Source: Bacteroidota bacterium (GTDB lineage Bacteria > Bacteroidota > Bacteroidia > NS11-12g > UBA9320). Taken from it: DNA of 64,000 bases. Position 1 is the first letter of the stretch; every line of letters starts with the position of its first letter. The notes below the pieces were generated by a model. It searched no databases. It worked only from the letters and a program-made list of their open reading frames with translations, and had not been told where the DNA came from. The stretch is from positions 124,001 through 188,000 of the forward strand of contig CANIKO010000001.1 in NCBI GenBank assembly GCA_947468275.1, in the 5' to 3' direction. Below, in pieces: positions 1 through 6,995 of this stretch. A program made the position numbers and the translations under genes.

Positions 1-344
1 ATTTCTAAATCTCTTGTTAATGCATATGGCTCATAATCGTGGTTTGTGAAAACTTCCTTAATTGGATATTCTTTGGTTATTTCTTTCCAAATTGCCAAGG
101 GATCTCCATATTTAATCAAAAGACTAGACCCTGAATTTTCTAGCTTATTTTTAAGATTTTCAATTTCTTGATGAATAAATGTAACTCTCGCATCAGTTTT
201 ACTAGTTAATTTATTTAAAATTGAAGTGTCAAAAATAAAAAGGCATAATACCGGATGGCCGCTTTTCAAGGCATGATAAAGCGCGGTATTATCTTCGAGT
301 CTTAAATCACGGCGAAACCAATGAATAGATATTGTTTTATCCAT
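1..344 (-). CDS. Deoxyribodipyrimidine photolyase / cryptochrome family, N-terminal part (partial)
   Basis: Only the first ~114 codons lie in the window; the gene runs off the left edge. Translating the minus strand from the ATG at 344 gives a start MDKTISIHWFRRDLRLEDN, the hallmark N-terminus of the photolyase/cryptochrome alpha/beta domain, followed by an ALxxAL-like helix and a VLCLFIFD strand. Members bind FAD in the C-terminal domain (not visible here) and either repair UV pyrimidine dimers with blue light or act as photoreceptors. The start codon overlaps the stop of the upstream SDR gene by 8 nt, so the two are probably one operon, divergent from a CarH/LitR-like regulator. Repair enzyme versus cryptochrome cannot be told from this fragment. 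Confidence 0.88.
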   Translation of the reverse strand, partial: MDKTISIHWFRRDLRLEDNTALYHALKSGHPVLCLFIFDTSILNKLTSKTDARVTFIHQEIENLKNKLENSGSSLLIKYGDPLAIWKEITKEYPIKEVFTNHDYEPYALTRDLE

Positions 345-1242
345 ATGCTAAATCAGAAACTGCGTTTTCTAAATCAGAATATTGAAATTGAAACCCTTCC
401 TTTAAAAGTTTGGAATTTGAAACAATTGACCCTTTAATAAATAGCTCCATTTTTTTACCGTAGAGTATTTTTAATAAAGATGCGGGAACCGCCGGCAATA
501 GAATAGGTTGCCCATTTTTAGAAGCTATAAGTTTTGTAACTTCCTTATTGGTATTCGTATTAGCTACTGCATTATAAGTTCCGGGTGATATTTTGTTGTT
601 TAAAATATCAATAAATAAATTTATTAGATCATCTATATGAATCCAGCAAACTGGTTGTTGTCCTGATGCTAGTGGAGCGGCTATTTTATTTTTAGCCAAT
701 GTTTTCATTTTTTTATAAAAACCTCCTTTTTGCGCCAAAACAATTCCAATCCTAATAATTGTTAGTTGTGTCTCGATTGTTTTTAAATTGGACGCAGCTA
801 GCTCCCAATCGTGACAAACCACTGCAGCAAAATCATTGCCGCTACTGGAGTCTTCGGTTTTTATTTCATCATTTTCAAATCCATAATATCCGATGGCCGA
901 TGCAGAAATAAAGTGCTTTGGAGGATGAGGAAATGTATCGATTATTCTTTTTAAGTAAGTGGTTGAATCGATCCTGCTGAAACTTATTTGATCCTTACCT
1001 TCTTTATTCCATTTTGTATCGACGATGCTTGCCCCAGCCAAATTTATCACAGCATAATATTCAATATGGGGTAACATATCACAAATTTGTAGTTCAGGGT
1101 TCCATTTAAAGGTTTTTGGTCGGTCGTTTACAACAGATCGGGTGAGGGTAATACAATTAAATCCCTGTTCAGAAAGATTTTTAATTAATGCCGACCCTAT
1201 TAATCCGGTAGCGCCGGTAATTAGGATATTTTTTTTAGTCAC
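337..1242 (-). CDS. TIGR01777-type NAD-dependent epimerase/dehydratase family protein (SDR39U1/YfcH-like)
   Basis: A 301-residue atypical short-chain dehydrogenase. The Rossmann dinucleotide motif GATGLIGSAL lies near residues 9-18, and a serine/tyrosine motif HFISASAIGYYG near residue 110-121, as in the TIGR01777 (YfcH/SDR39U1) family. Length fits the family (about 300). The physiological substrate of this family is unknown. The start is a GTG at 1242; no better ATG precedes the Rossmann fold. It overlaps the photolyase start by 8 nt, so translation is likely coupled, and it is divergent from the MerR/B12 regulator 59 nt away. In other Bacteroidota this family is also seen beside photolyase genes, which suggests co-expression under light, but that is inference. 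Confidence 0.88.
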   Translation of the reverse strand: MTKKNILITGATGLIGSALIKNLSEQGFNCITLTRSVVNDRPKTFKWNPELQICDMLPHIEYYAVINLAGASIVDTKWNKEGKDQISFSRIDSTTYLKRIIDTFPHPPKHFISASAIGYYGFENDEIKTEDSSSGNDFAAVVCHDWELAASNLKTIETQLTIIRIGIVLAQKGGFYKKMKTLAKNKIAAPLASGQQPVCWIHIDDLINLFIDILNNKISPGTYNAVANTNTNKEVTKLIASKNGQPILLPAVPASLLKILYGKKMELFIKGSIVSNSKLLKEGFQFQYSDLENAVSDLAYG

Positions 1243-1301
1243 TGAATTTTAAAACAATTATTGATGCCCTTTGTTTTAATAGATAACGTAAATTTTTTTA
1301 G

Positions 1302-2198
1302 ATGGGGGCATATTACATAAAAGATCTTGAAAGCATCACTGGAATTAAGGCTCACACTATTCGTATATGGGAGCAAAGGTATAATTTGGTAATCCCAAAA
1401 CGTACAGCAACAAACATCCGATTTTATGATGATGATGATGTTAAGTTATTGTTAAATATTGCCTTGCTTAATAAAAAAGGTTTAAAAATTTCAAAAATTG
1501 CCAACCTGTCTATTTCTGAAATTCATTCGGAAGCTTTAGAAAAATGCAAAAAAAGAAATGACAATGACGACCTGATAAATTCATTGCTTCTTGCAACATA
1601 TAATTTAAGCGAAAAAGCATTTAATAAAGTGTTTTCAAGTTATATAATGAAAGTAGGGTTTGATAATGCTATTACAAAACTTGCATTTCCTTTTTTACAA
1701 AGGTTGGGTGATTTGTGGGTTTCCAATGCTTTGCATCCTGCTTTAGAGCATTTTGCAAGCAATATTATTAAGCAGAAATTGCAAATTGCCATTCTTGGAC
1801 AATCAAAGAAAGTGAGTAATTGTAAGAAATTTATTTTGTTTCTTCCTCCAGGTGAAATGCATGAATTTGGGTTATTGTATGCTAATTACGTTCTGAGAAG
1901 TTATGGGCACGATGTTATTTATTTAGGCCAAAATGTCCCAATTACTGACTTATATAAAACGTTTGAATCTGTAAATGCTGATTATATTCTTACAGTATTT
2001 TCAATTTGTAATTCAGACCTTGAACCTATAAAATTTGTGAATGATGTTCATTCTCAATTGCCGCATGTAAAAATTATTTTAGCTGGTGTTAAACTGAGAA
2101 ATAAAACTTCCCAAATTTTACATGCTCCCGAATTTATTAACAAAGTGATTATATTAAATGAGCCTAGCGAGTTAAATGGATATCTGGAGAAAATATGA
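1302..2198 (+). CDS. MerR-family regulator with B12-binding domain (CarH/LitR-like photoreceptor)
   Basis: A 298-residue protein with an N-terminal MerR winged helix (residues 3-70, containing AHTIRIWEQRYNL) and a C-terminal cobalamin-binding part. The helical cap motif W139-x9-E149-H150 and the ExHxxG motif (E185, H187, G190) are present; in CarH proteins this Trp packs on the adenosyl group and the ExHxxG His is the lower cobalt ligand. Known CarH/LitR proteins repress light-protection genes in the dark and release DNA when light breaks AdoCbl. The residue after W139 is Val140, where Thermus CarH has the His that forms the light-state bis-His adduct, so the photochemistry may differ. Probable targets are the divergent SDR/photolyase genes. 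Confidence 0.87.
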   Translation: MGAYYIKDLESITGIKAHTIRIWEQRYNLVIPKRTATNIRFYDDDDVKLLLNIALLNKKGLKISKIANLSISEIHSEALEKCKKRNDNDDLINSLLLATYNLSEKAFNKVFSSYIMKVGFDNAITKLAFPFLQRLGDLWVSNALHPALEHFASNIIKQKLQIAILGQSKKVSNCKKFILFLPPGEMHEFGLLYANYVLRSYGHDVIYLGQNVPITDLYKTFESVNADYILTVFSICNSDLEPIKFVNDVHSQLPHVKIILAGVKLRNKTSQILHAPEFINKVIILNEPSELNGYLEKI

Positions 2199-2236
2199 AA
2201 ATTTAGTTAAGGAAAGGATGCATTCAATATTGAAGA

Positions 2237-2280
2237 GCACAAAAAAAGCGAAATTTTAATTTCGCTTTTTTTGTGCTTTC
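2237..2280 (+). terminator. Strong hairpin terminator after the CarH-like regulator
   Basis: A nearly perfect inverted repeat spans 2237-2276: arms of about 18 bp (GCACAAAAAAAGCGAAAT and its complement) around a 4-base AT centre. T and A tracts occur on both sides within the arms, so it could work in both directions, ending the regulator and the small minus-strand gene that converges on it. Confidence 0.75.
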
Positions 2281-2345
2281 TATCTATAATTCAGGCTCAT
2301 TGACCGGAATTTTGAAAGTGATTTTAAAATACAAGTGGTAAAGGT

Positions 2346-2669
2346 TTATCCTACACTTACGGTTCCGAACATCAAACAAAGGATAACAAAAAAAGTGCCT
2401 CCCACAACAACTAGAATTTTCCCCCCGAGGGTTCTGTCTTGCCACTCTTTCTTTGGATGTCTAGGATTCTGTGATTTTTTGATTACGGAAGAATTGTCTG
2501 AAAATGTTGTAGTGGTCTCAACAGCTGAAGCGAGCAAATTGTCAGTTTTTGCGCTAACTTCTTCAGTTTGAGACGTTGGTGAAGAAGTGGAATTTGTTTG
2601 GGCTTTTGATCCATAGGATGCAAAAGTTAATCCTAAAAACATAAATACAAGTAAGTTGATTTTTTTCAT
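2346..2669 (-). CDS. Small exported or membrane protein of unknown function
   Basis: A 107-residue protein. Residues 1-23 form a signal peptide (MKKINLLVFMFLGLTFASYG, ending before KAQT). The middle is Ser/Thr-rich and low-complexity (about residues 25-65), followed by a charged stretch NPRHPKKEWQDRT and one hydrophobic C-terminal segment (GKILVVVGGTFFVILCLMFG), so the protein is probably anchored by its C-terminus with the Ser/Thr region outside the cytoplasm. No family was recognised. It has its own promoter with exact Bacteroidetes consensus just upstream, and the ORF on the opposite strand looks like a shadow, so I consider it a real gene. Confidence 0.72.
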   Translation of the reverse strand: MKKINLLVFMFLGLTFASYGSKAQTNSTSSPTSQTEEVSAKTDNLLASAVETTTTFSDNSSVIKKSQNPRHPKKEWQDRTLGGKILVVVGGTFFVILCLMFGTVSVG

Positions 2670-2689
2670 TTTTTTTTAATTAGTTATGA

Positions 2690-2719
2690 CAAAACTAGTA
2701 ATTAGTTTATAATATCCAA
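2690..2719 (-). promoter_or_regulatory. Bacteroidetes-type promoter of the small exported protein gene
   Basis: On the minus strand TTG (2719-2717) is followed after exactly 19 nt by TAGTTTTG (2697-2690), matching the -33/-7 consensus TTG-N19-TAnnTTTG of the Bacteroidetes primary sigma factor. The start codon at 2669 lies 20 nt downstream. Confidence 0.7.
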
Positions 2720-2853
2720 ATTATTTTTAATTTAAGTCTATATAAGAGAAATAGAGGGGCTAAGTGATATTTATTATAATTTTATTATCAATAAAAAGGC
2801 AAAGATTATTTTTAGATTAGTGGTGAAATAAATAAAAAAGCAAGGGGTAGATA

Positions 2854-4074
2854 TTAAAGATTCAAATCCTCAAGATTAGTTTCAATTACCCTTTCATAAT
2901 ACTTCACCAATTCATTCACCACAATTTCGGGTTTTAGTTTTTCAACACGTTCGATGGCTTTTTGGCCCATTATTTTCTTTTGCACTTCGGTCATTTGCAA
3001 TCCGTCATCAATAGATTTTATAAGACTTAGAGGATTGCTATGTTCACACAATAAGCCTGAAATATTAGGGTCAATGAGTTGCTCAAAACTGGTTTTGTAA
3101 GTTCCAATTACAATTTTACCTAAGGCCATAGCTTCAATGCATGTGTTAGGGAAATTGTCAAGGCGTGAGGGTAAAACCACCAGTTCGGCATTTTGAATTA
3201 CCGGATAAAGTAAGTTATGCGGTGTGCTTGAATACCAAATAATTCGATGGTTAAATTTTCCGGCTTTTTCTTTTAATATCTCAACAATTGGTTTGCCATT
3301 AATTGAAATATCTTTACCAATAAATACAAAGTAGTGTGACGGATGTTTTTCAAAAAGTTGTTCCAAAATATCTGCGATATCCTGCAATCCCTTAAGAAGT
3401 GATAATGTTCCAAAATACAGTAAGTAAGGATTATTATTAGTTTGAGTTAAAATTTCGTTAAGTCGTTCATTACTTAGATTTGAGTTTTCCAGCACAAACG
3501 GAGTTTCTATTAAAGTTATTTCCTTATTGAATTTTTCAGCAATATGGTTCCCGATTATTTTACTGGGGCCAAAAATATGCTTGGCCTGTTTTAGCATTAT
3601 ATCCTGTAAATACTGTTTTTGCCAAAGGCGAAAGGTTTGTTTATTGCCACTGGCGGCATCCAATAATTTTTGATAACTGGAAATACGAATGACAGAAGGA
3701 ATGTTTTTTGGTTTAAAAATAGCCAACGCCATTGAATTGGTATAATGGACAATATCAATAGGACAGGATTTGTGATACAATGAGATCCGCTTTTTGAACC
3801 GATAGCTTCTCACCATAAAAAGTAAGGCAGGATTTAATCGGAAAAGCGTAATGGCGTTTAACAACCAATACCACCATGTAAGTTGCTTTTCATTAATCCG
3901 GATAACCGTAATACCTTTATACTCTATATCTTCGTTAGTGGACGAAGCTACAAAAACTATCGGTTCATGGCCTAAGGATTGTAATGATTTACTCACCCTA
4001 TAAATATAATTTGACAAGCCGCCATCATAGGTTTTTTCAGTAAGAAACTCGGTGGTGGCTAGGGCTATTCGCAT
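2854..4074 (-). CDS. Glycosyltransferase family 4-type (GT-B fold)
   Basis: A 406-residue cytoplasmic GT-B glycosyltransferase. The N-terminal half has the GGLSNYIYRVSKSLQSLGH acceptor-side motif of glycogen-synthase-like and GT4 enzymes (residues 18-36); the C-terminal half has LLYFGTLSLLKG (about 221) and the nucleotide-sugar motif VVLPSRLDNFPNTCIEAMA (about residues 303-321), with the E-x7-E-type region close to it (IEAMALGKIV). Such enzymes transfer a sugar from a nucleotide donor to a lipid-linked or surface glycan; the sugar cannot be read from sequence. It is divergent from asnB and lies in a group of surface-carbohydrate genes. Confidence 0.88.
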   Translation of the reverse strand: MRIALATTEFLTEKTYDGGLSNYIYRVSKSLQSLGHEPIVFVASSTNEDIEYKGITVIRINEKQLTWWYWLLNAITLFRLNPALLFMVRSYRFKKRISLYHKSCPIDIVHYTNSMALAIFKPKNIPSVIRISSYQKLLDAASGNKQTFRLWQKQYLQDIMLKQAKHIFGPSKIIGNHIAEKFNKEITLIETPFVLENSNLSNERLNEILTQTNNNPYLLYFGTLSLLKGLQDIADILEQLFEKHPSHYFVFIGKDISINGKPIVEILKEKAGKFNHRIIWYSSTPHNLLYPVIQNAELVVLPSRLDNFPNTCIEAMALGKIVIGTYKTSFEQLIDPNISGLLCEHSNPLSLIKSIDDGLQMTEVQKKIMGQKAIERVEKLKPEIVVNELVKYYERVIETNLEDLNL

Positions 4075-4167
4075 TTGTGGTATAAGTTTTTAAAAATTAA
4101 ATGTTTTGATAATAAAAAAAGTAGTTCACTAAGAATTAATCGTTTTATTTTGAAGCAATATTAATTT

Positions 4168-6063
4168 ATGTGCGGCATAGCTGGAAAAATTTCTTTTAAC
4201 ACTTTTCAAAATTATGAACAAGAAGTGAAAAATGCCTGCGATGCAATGGCTTATCGCGGGCCTGATAATATTACTGTTAATACTATTGGTAATGCTACTT
4301 TAGGACATTGTCGATTAGCAATTATTGATTTAAGCCCTGAGGCCAATCAACCTTTCTATTCAGAAGATAACCGTTATAGTATTGTTTTTAATGGTGAAAT
4401 TTATAATTACAGAGAGGTAAGAAGCCAACTTGAAAAAGAATTTGGCTTAAAATTTAGAACTAATTCAGATACCGAAGTTTTATTAAAGGGTTTTATTGAG
4501 ATTGGCCCTAATATTTTGGAAAGACTTCGCGGAATGTGGGCTTTTGCAGTTTGGGATAATCAAAAGCAACAGTTGTTTATTGCCCGCGATAGATTTGGTG
4601 AAAAACCTTTGTTTTATTATTTTGACAATGGAGTATTTTTATTTGCTTCTAATTTATCTGGTGTATCAAATCTTATTACAGATAAGGAGTTGAATCCAAA
4701 GGCGATTTCTGAATTATTTGCCTACCAATATATCTCACAACAACAAAGTATTTATAAGGGGGTTAAAAAATTATTACCTGCTCAATATGGTTATGTTACC
4801 AAAGAAGAATTGAAATTATCAACCTATTGGGAAGTGAAATATGATGAAAAAATTGATATTTCATTTGAAGATGCTCAGGTAAAAGTTGAGGAAATAATGC
4901 ATAGCAGTATTCAGGAAAAATTAATTTCTGATGTTCCTTTGGGTTTATTTTTAAGTGGAGGAAATGACTCGGGGTTAGTTGCTGCTATTGCCTCACACTA
5001 TAAAAAAGGAATTACAAGTGTTACTTTGTCCACGCCTCAAAATCCAGAATTGGATGAGGCTGTGTATGCTAGGCAGATTGCCCAACTTCATGGACTCAAT
5101 TATAATCAGGTAGATTTAGAAATTGATTGTATTAACAAACTTCCTCAGTTACTTTCAATGATTGAGCCATTTGCAGATAGTTCAATTATACCAACTGCAG
5201 CAGTTTCAGAAAAAGCAAAACAGTTTTTAACTGTTGTATTAACAGGTGATGGAGGAGATGAAATTTTTGGAGGATATGGGATACCTGCATTACTTAATAA
5301 AATAAAACCAAGCTCCATGCCATTGGCTGCCATAATGGATGAATTATCCAACAGACGTTTTCAGCCGGGTTGGAAATATCCTCCCAAACTAGCCAATATA
5401 GAGCGTATGATACGCTATGGGGGATTGAATAGTTATTGCAACGCGATGGATTATGAACCATCTAACATTAGGAAATTACTTTTCAAATCCTCTTTTATAA
5501 ATGAACTAGAAACCGAGCAGGCTTATTTTCAAAAATCAATTATACGAAGTTATAAAGGCAATATCAGTAATCATGATATGATGTTTTTTCTTGGAGTTAA
5601 AGGCTATTTGCCGGATGATTTTTTAATGAAAGTAGATACTGGAACCATGTATGCTTCGATAGAATCAAGGGCTCCATTCTTAGATAACAGGCTAATAGAG
5701 TTTACTTCTAAGCTCAAACCGGAAGTGTTGATGCCTAATGGTCAAGAGAAATTATTGTTGAAGAAAATTTGTGAAAAGTATTTGCCTAAAGAAATTGTTT
5801 ATAAGAAAAAAACAGGTTTTAGAATACCTGTGAGAGATTATTTTAATGGCAAATGGACAGACTTACTTAGAGATTATATAAAAGAAGGAATTTCTGCCGA
5901 TTTGGGTATTATCAATATTGAAGGAAGTTTAAAATTAATTGACTGGTATCAAAAGGCTCGTCCTTCTCAAATGGAAAAGCTACTTTTCAGTATGTTAGTT
6001 TTTGAAATATGGTTACGTGTGTTTCATTTGAAACAGCAGTTTGGAAAAGCTGAATTATTATAA
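4168..6063 (+). CDS. asnB: Asparagine synthetase (glutamine-hydrolysing)
   Basis: A 631-residue class B asparagine synthetase-type amidotransferase. The N-terminal Ntn glutaminase domain starts MCGIAG with the Cys2 nucleophile and contains FNGEIYNYREV (about residue 73). The C-terminal synthetase domain has the PP-loop LFLSGGNDSG (about residues 261-270), where the usual SGGxDS is SGGNDS, and the later LTGDGGDEIFGGY. Length is typical. The reaction is ATP + aspartate + glutamine to asparagine; relatives within exopolysaccharide clusters amidate sugars or amino acids on glycans instead, and the context (glycosyltransferase, methyltransferases, flippase) leaves this open. Its 3' end overlaps the convergent methyltransferase gene by 6 nt. 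Confidence 0.92.
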   Translation: MCGIAGKISFNTFQNYEQEVKNACDAMAYRGPDNITVNTIGNATLGHCRLAIIDLSPEANQPFYSEDNRYSIVFNGEIYNYREVRSQLEKEFGLKFRTNSDTEVLLKGFIEIGPNILERLRGMWAFAVWDNQKQQLFIARDRFGEKPLFYYFDNGVFLFASNLSGVSNLITDKELNPKAISELFAYQYISQQQSIYKGVKKLLPAQYGYVTKEELKLSTYWEVKYDEKIDISFEDAQVKVEEIMHSSIQEKLISDVPLGLFLSGGNDSGLVAAIASHYKKGITSVTLSTPQNPELDEAVYARQIAQLHGLNYNQVDLEIDCINKLPQLLSMIEPFADSSIIPTAAVSEKAKQFLTVVLTGDGGDEIFGGYGIPALLNKIKPSSMPLAAIMDELSNRRFQPGWKYPPKLANIERMIRYGGLNSYCNAMDYEPSNIRKLLFKSSFINELETEQAYFQKSIIRSYKGNISNHDMMFFLGVKGYLPDDFLMKVDTGTMYASIESRAPFLDNRLIEFTSKLKPEVLMPNGQEKLLLKKICEKYLPKEIVYKKKTGFRIPVRDYFNGKWTDLLRDYIKEGISADLGIINIEGSLKLIDWYQKARPSQMEKLLFSMLVFEIWLRVFHLKQQFGKAELL

Positions 6064-6888
6064 TTTTTTGAAAACGTACTGGTTACATCCCAAGCCATTA
6101 TTGGTTCTTAACTTTTTTAAATAAAATCCTCGTTCATTAAAAAAATCTACAACTTTTTCGTTGGACGCAACCTCAAAAGGTAATCCTCCCAACCAATCGT
6201 GCCAATCGTGATAAACTGACATGCCTCGTTGTAGCTTATAGGCTTTCCATTGTTTAAATGGAGATTTGCCTTGTTTTAAACTATAAAAAATAAAATTGGC
6301 AAGAAAGTAAGTAATAAAAATAGAGCTGATAAATAGTTTGCCCCAAAATCCTTTGTTATAAATCTGTTTTACTTTTAACCATTTCTTTGATCTCGGCCCT
6401 TGGTCATTGTATAGTGCAATAAAAATTTCGCCATCTGGTTTTGCTAACGGAATTACATTTCCAATAGCTTCCCACATTGCACTTGTATGATGCAAAACCC
6501 CCCATGAATAAACAATATCATAAGTTCCAAGTGAATTAAGAAAATTTTTATCGAGTACTGAACCTTGTGTTATTTCCCAATGAGTGTCGGTTGGGTAATA
6601 TTTTTCTTTTAGTATTTGTGTGCTTTCGACCGAACTACCATCATAATCAAAAGAAAATACTTTTGCGCCTAAATTTTTTGCGGCAAGGCTAAACATTCCG
6701 CTGCCTGAGCCAATATCAATAAATTTTTTATTATTGAGTGATTCGCATTGTAAAAATTCTTTAAGTGAATTTTCAGCATTATTTATTCTTTCAACATTTA
6801 AAGTTTTAATGAATGACAGCCAGTTTTTACCAAACTTAAATCGTTTGCCTTCTAAAACCTCAATTTCATGTTGTGTAAATGTGCTCAT
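6058..6888 (-). CDS. Class I SAM-dependent methyltransferase
   Basis: A 276-residue methyltransferase with motif I FIDIGSGSGMFSLAA (about residues 56-70), an acidic strand end VFSFDYD (about 76-82), and a post-motif YSWGVLHHTSAMWEAI (about 127-142) like that of UbiE/Coq3-type enzymes. A hydrophobic segment FISSIFITYFLANFIFY (about residues 186-202) within the C-terminal half suggests membrane association or a lipid-linked substrate. The substrate is unknown; similar proteins occur in O-antigen and exopolysaccharide clusters. It converges on asnB (6-nt overlap) and lies downstream of the Kelch/Ig gene pair on the same strand, with about 105 nt between. Confidence 0.87.
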   Translation of the reverse strand: MSTFTQHEIEVLEGKRFKFGKNWLSFIKTLNVERINNAENSLKEFLQCESLNNKKFIDIGSGSGMFSLAAKNLGAKVFSFDYDGSSVESTQILKEKYYPTDTHWEITQGSVLDKNFLNSLGTYDIVYSWGVLHHTSAMWEAIGNVIPLAKPDGEIFIALYNDQGPRSKKWLKVKQIYNKGFWGKLFISSIFITYFLANFIFYSLKQGKSPFKQWKAYKLQRGMSVYHDWHDWLGGLPFEVASNEKVVDFFNERGFYLKKLRTNNGLGCNQYVFKKL

Positions 6889-6995
6889 TAATTACTTTTT
6901 TAAAATAAAATGCAATTATACAATAATTGAATACAGCTAAATTAATTAAAAAAGCCTTTTTTGAATTGAATTATAAGTCTAAAAAATAAAAAACT

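Noticed and set aside
2335-2571. Plus-strand open frame of 78 codons
   Set aside because: It is antisense to the small exported-protein gene, which has a signal peptide and a good promoter; the frame has no protein-like features.
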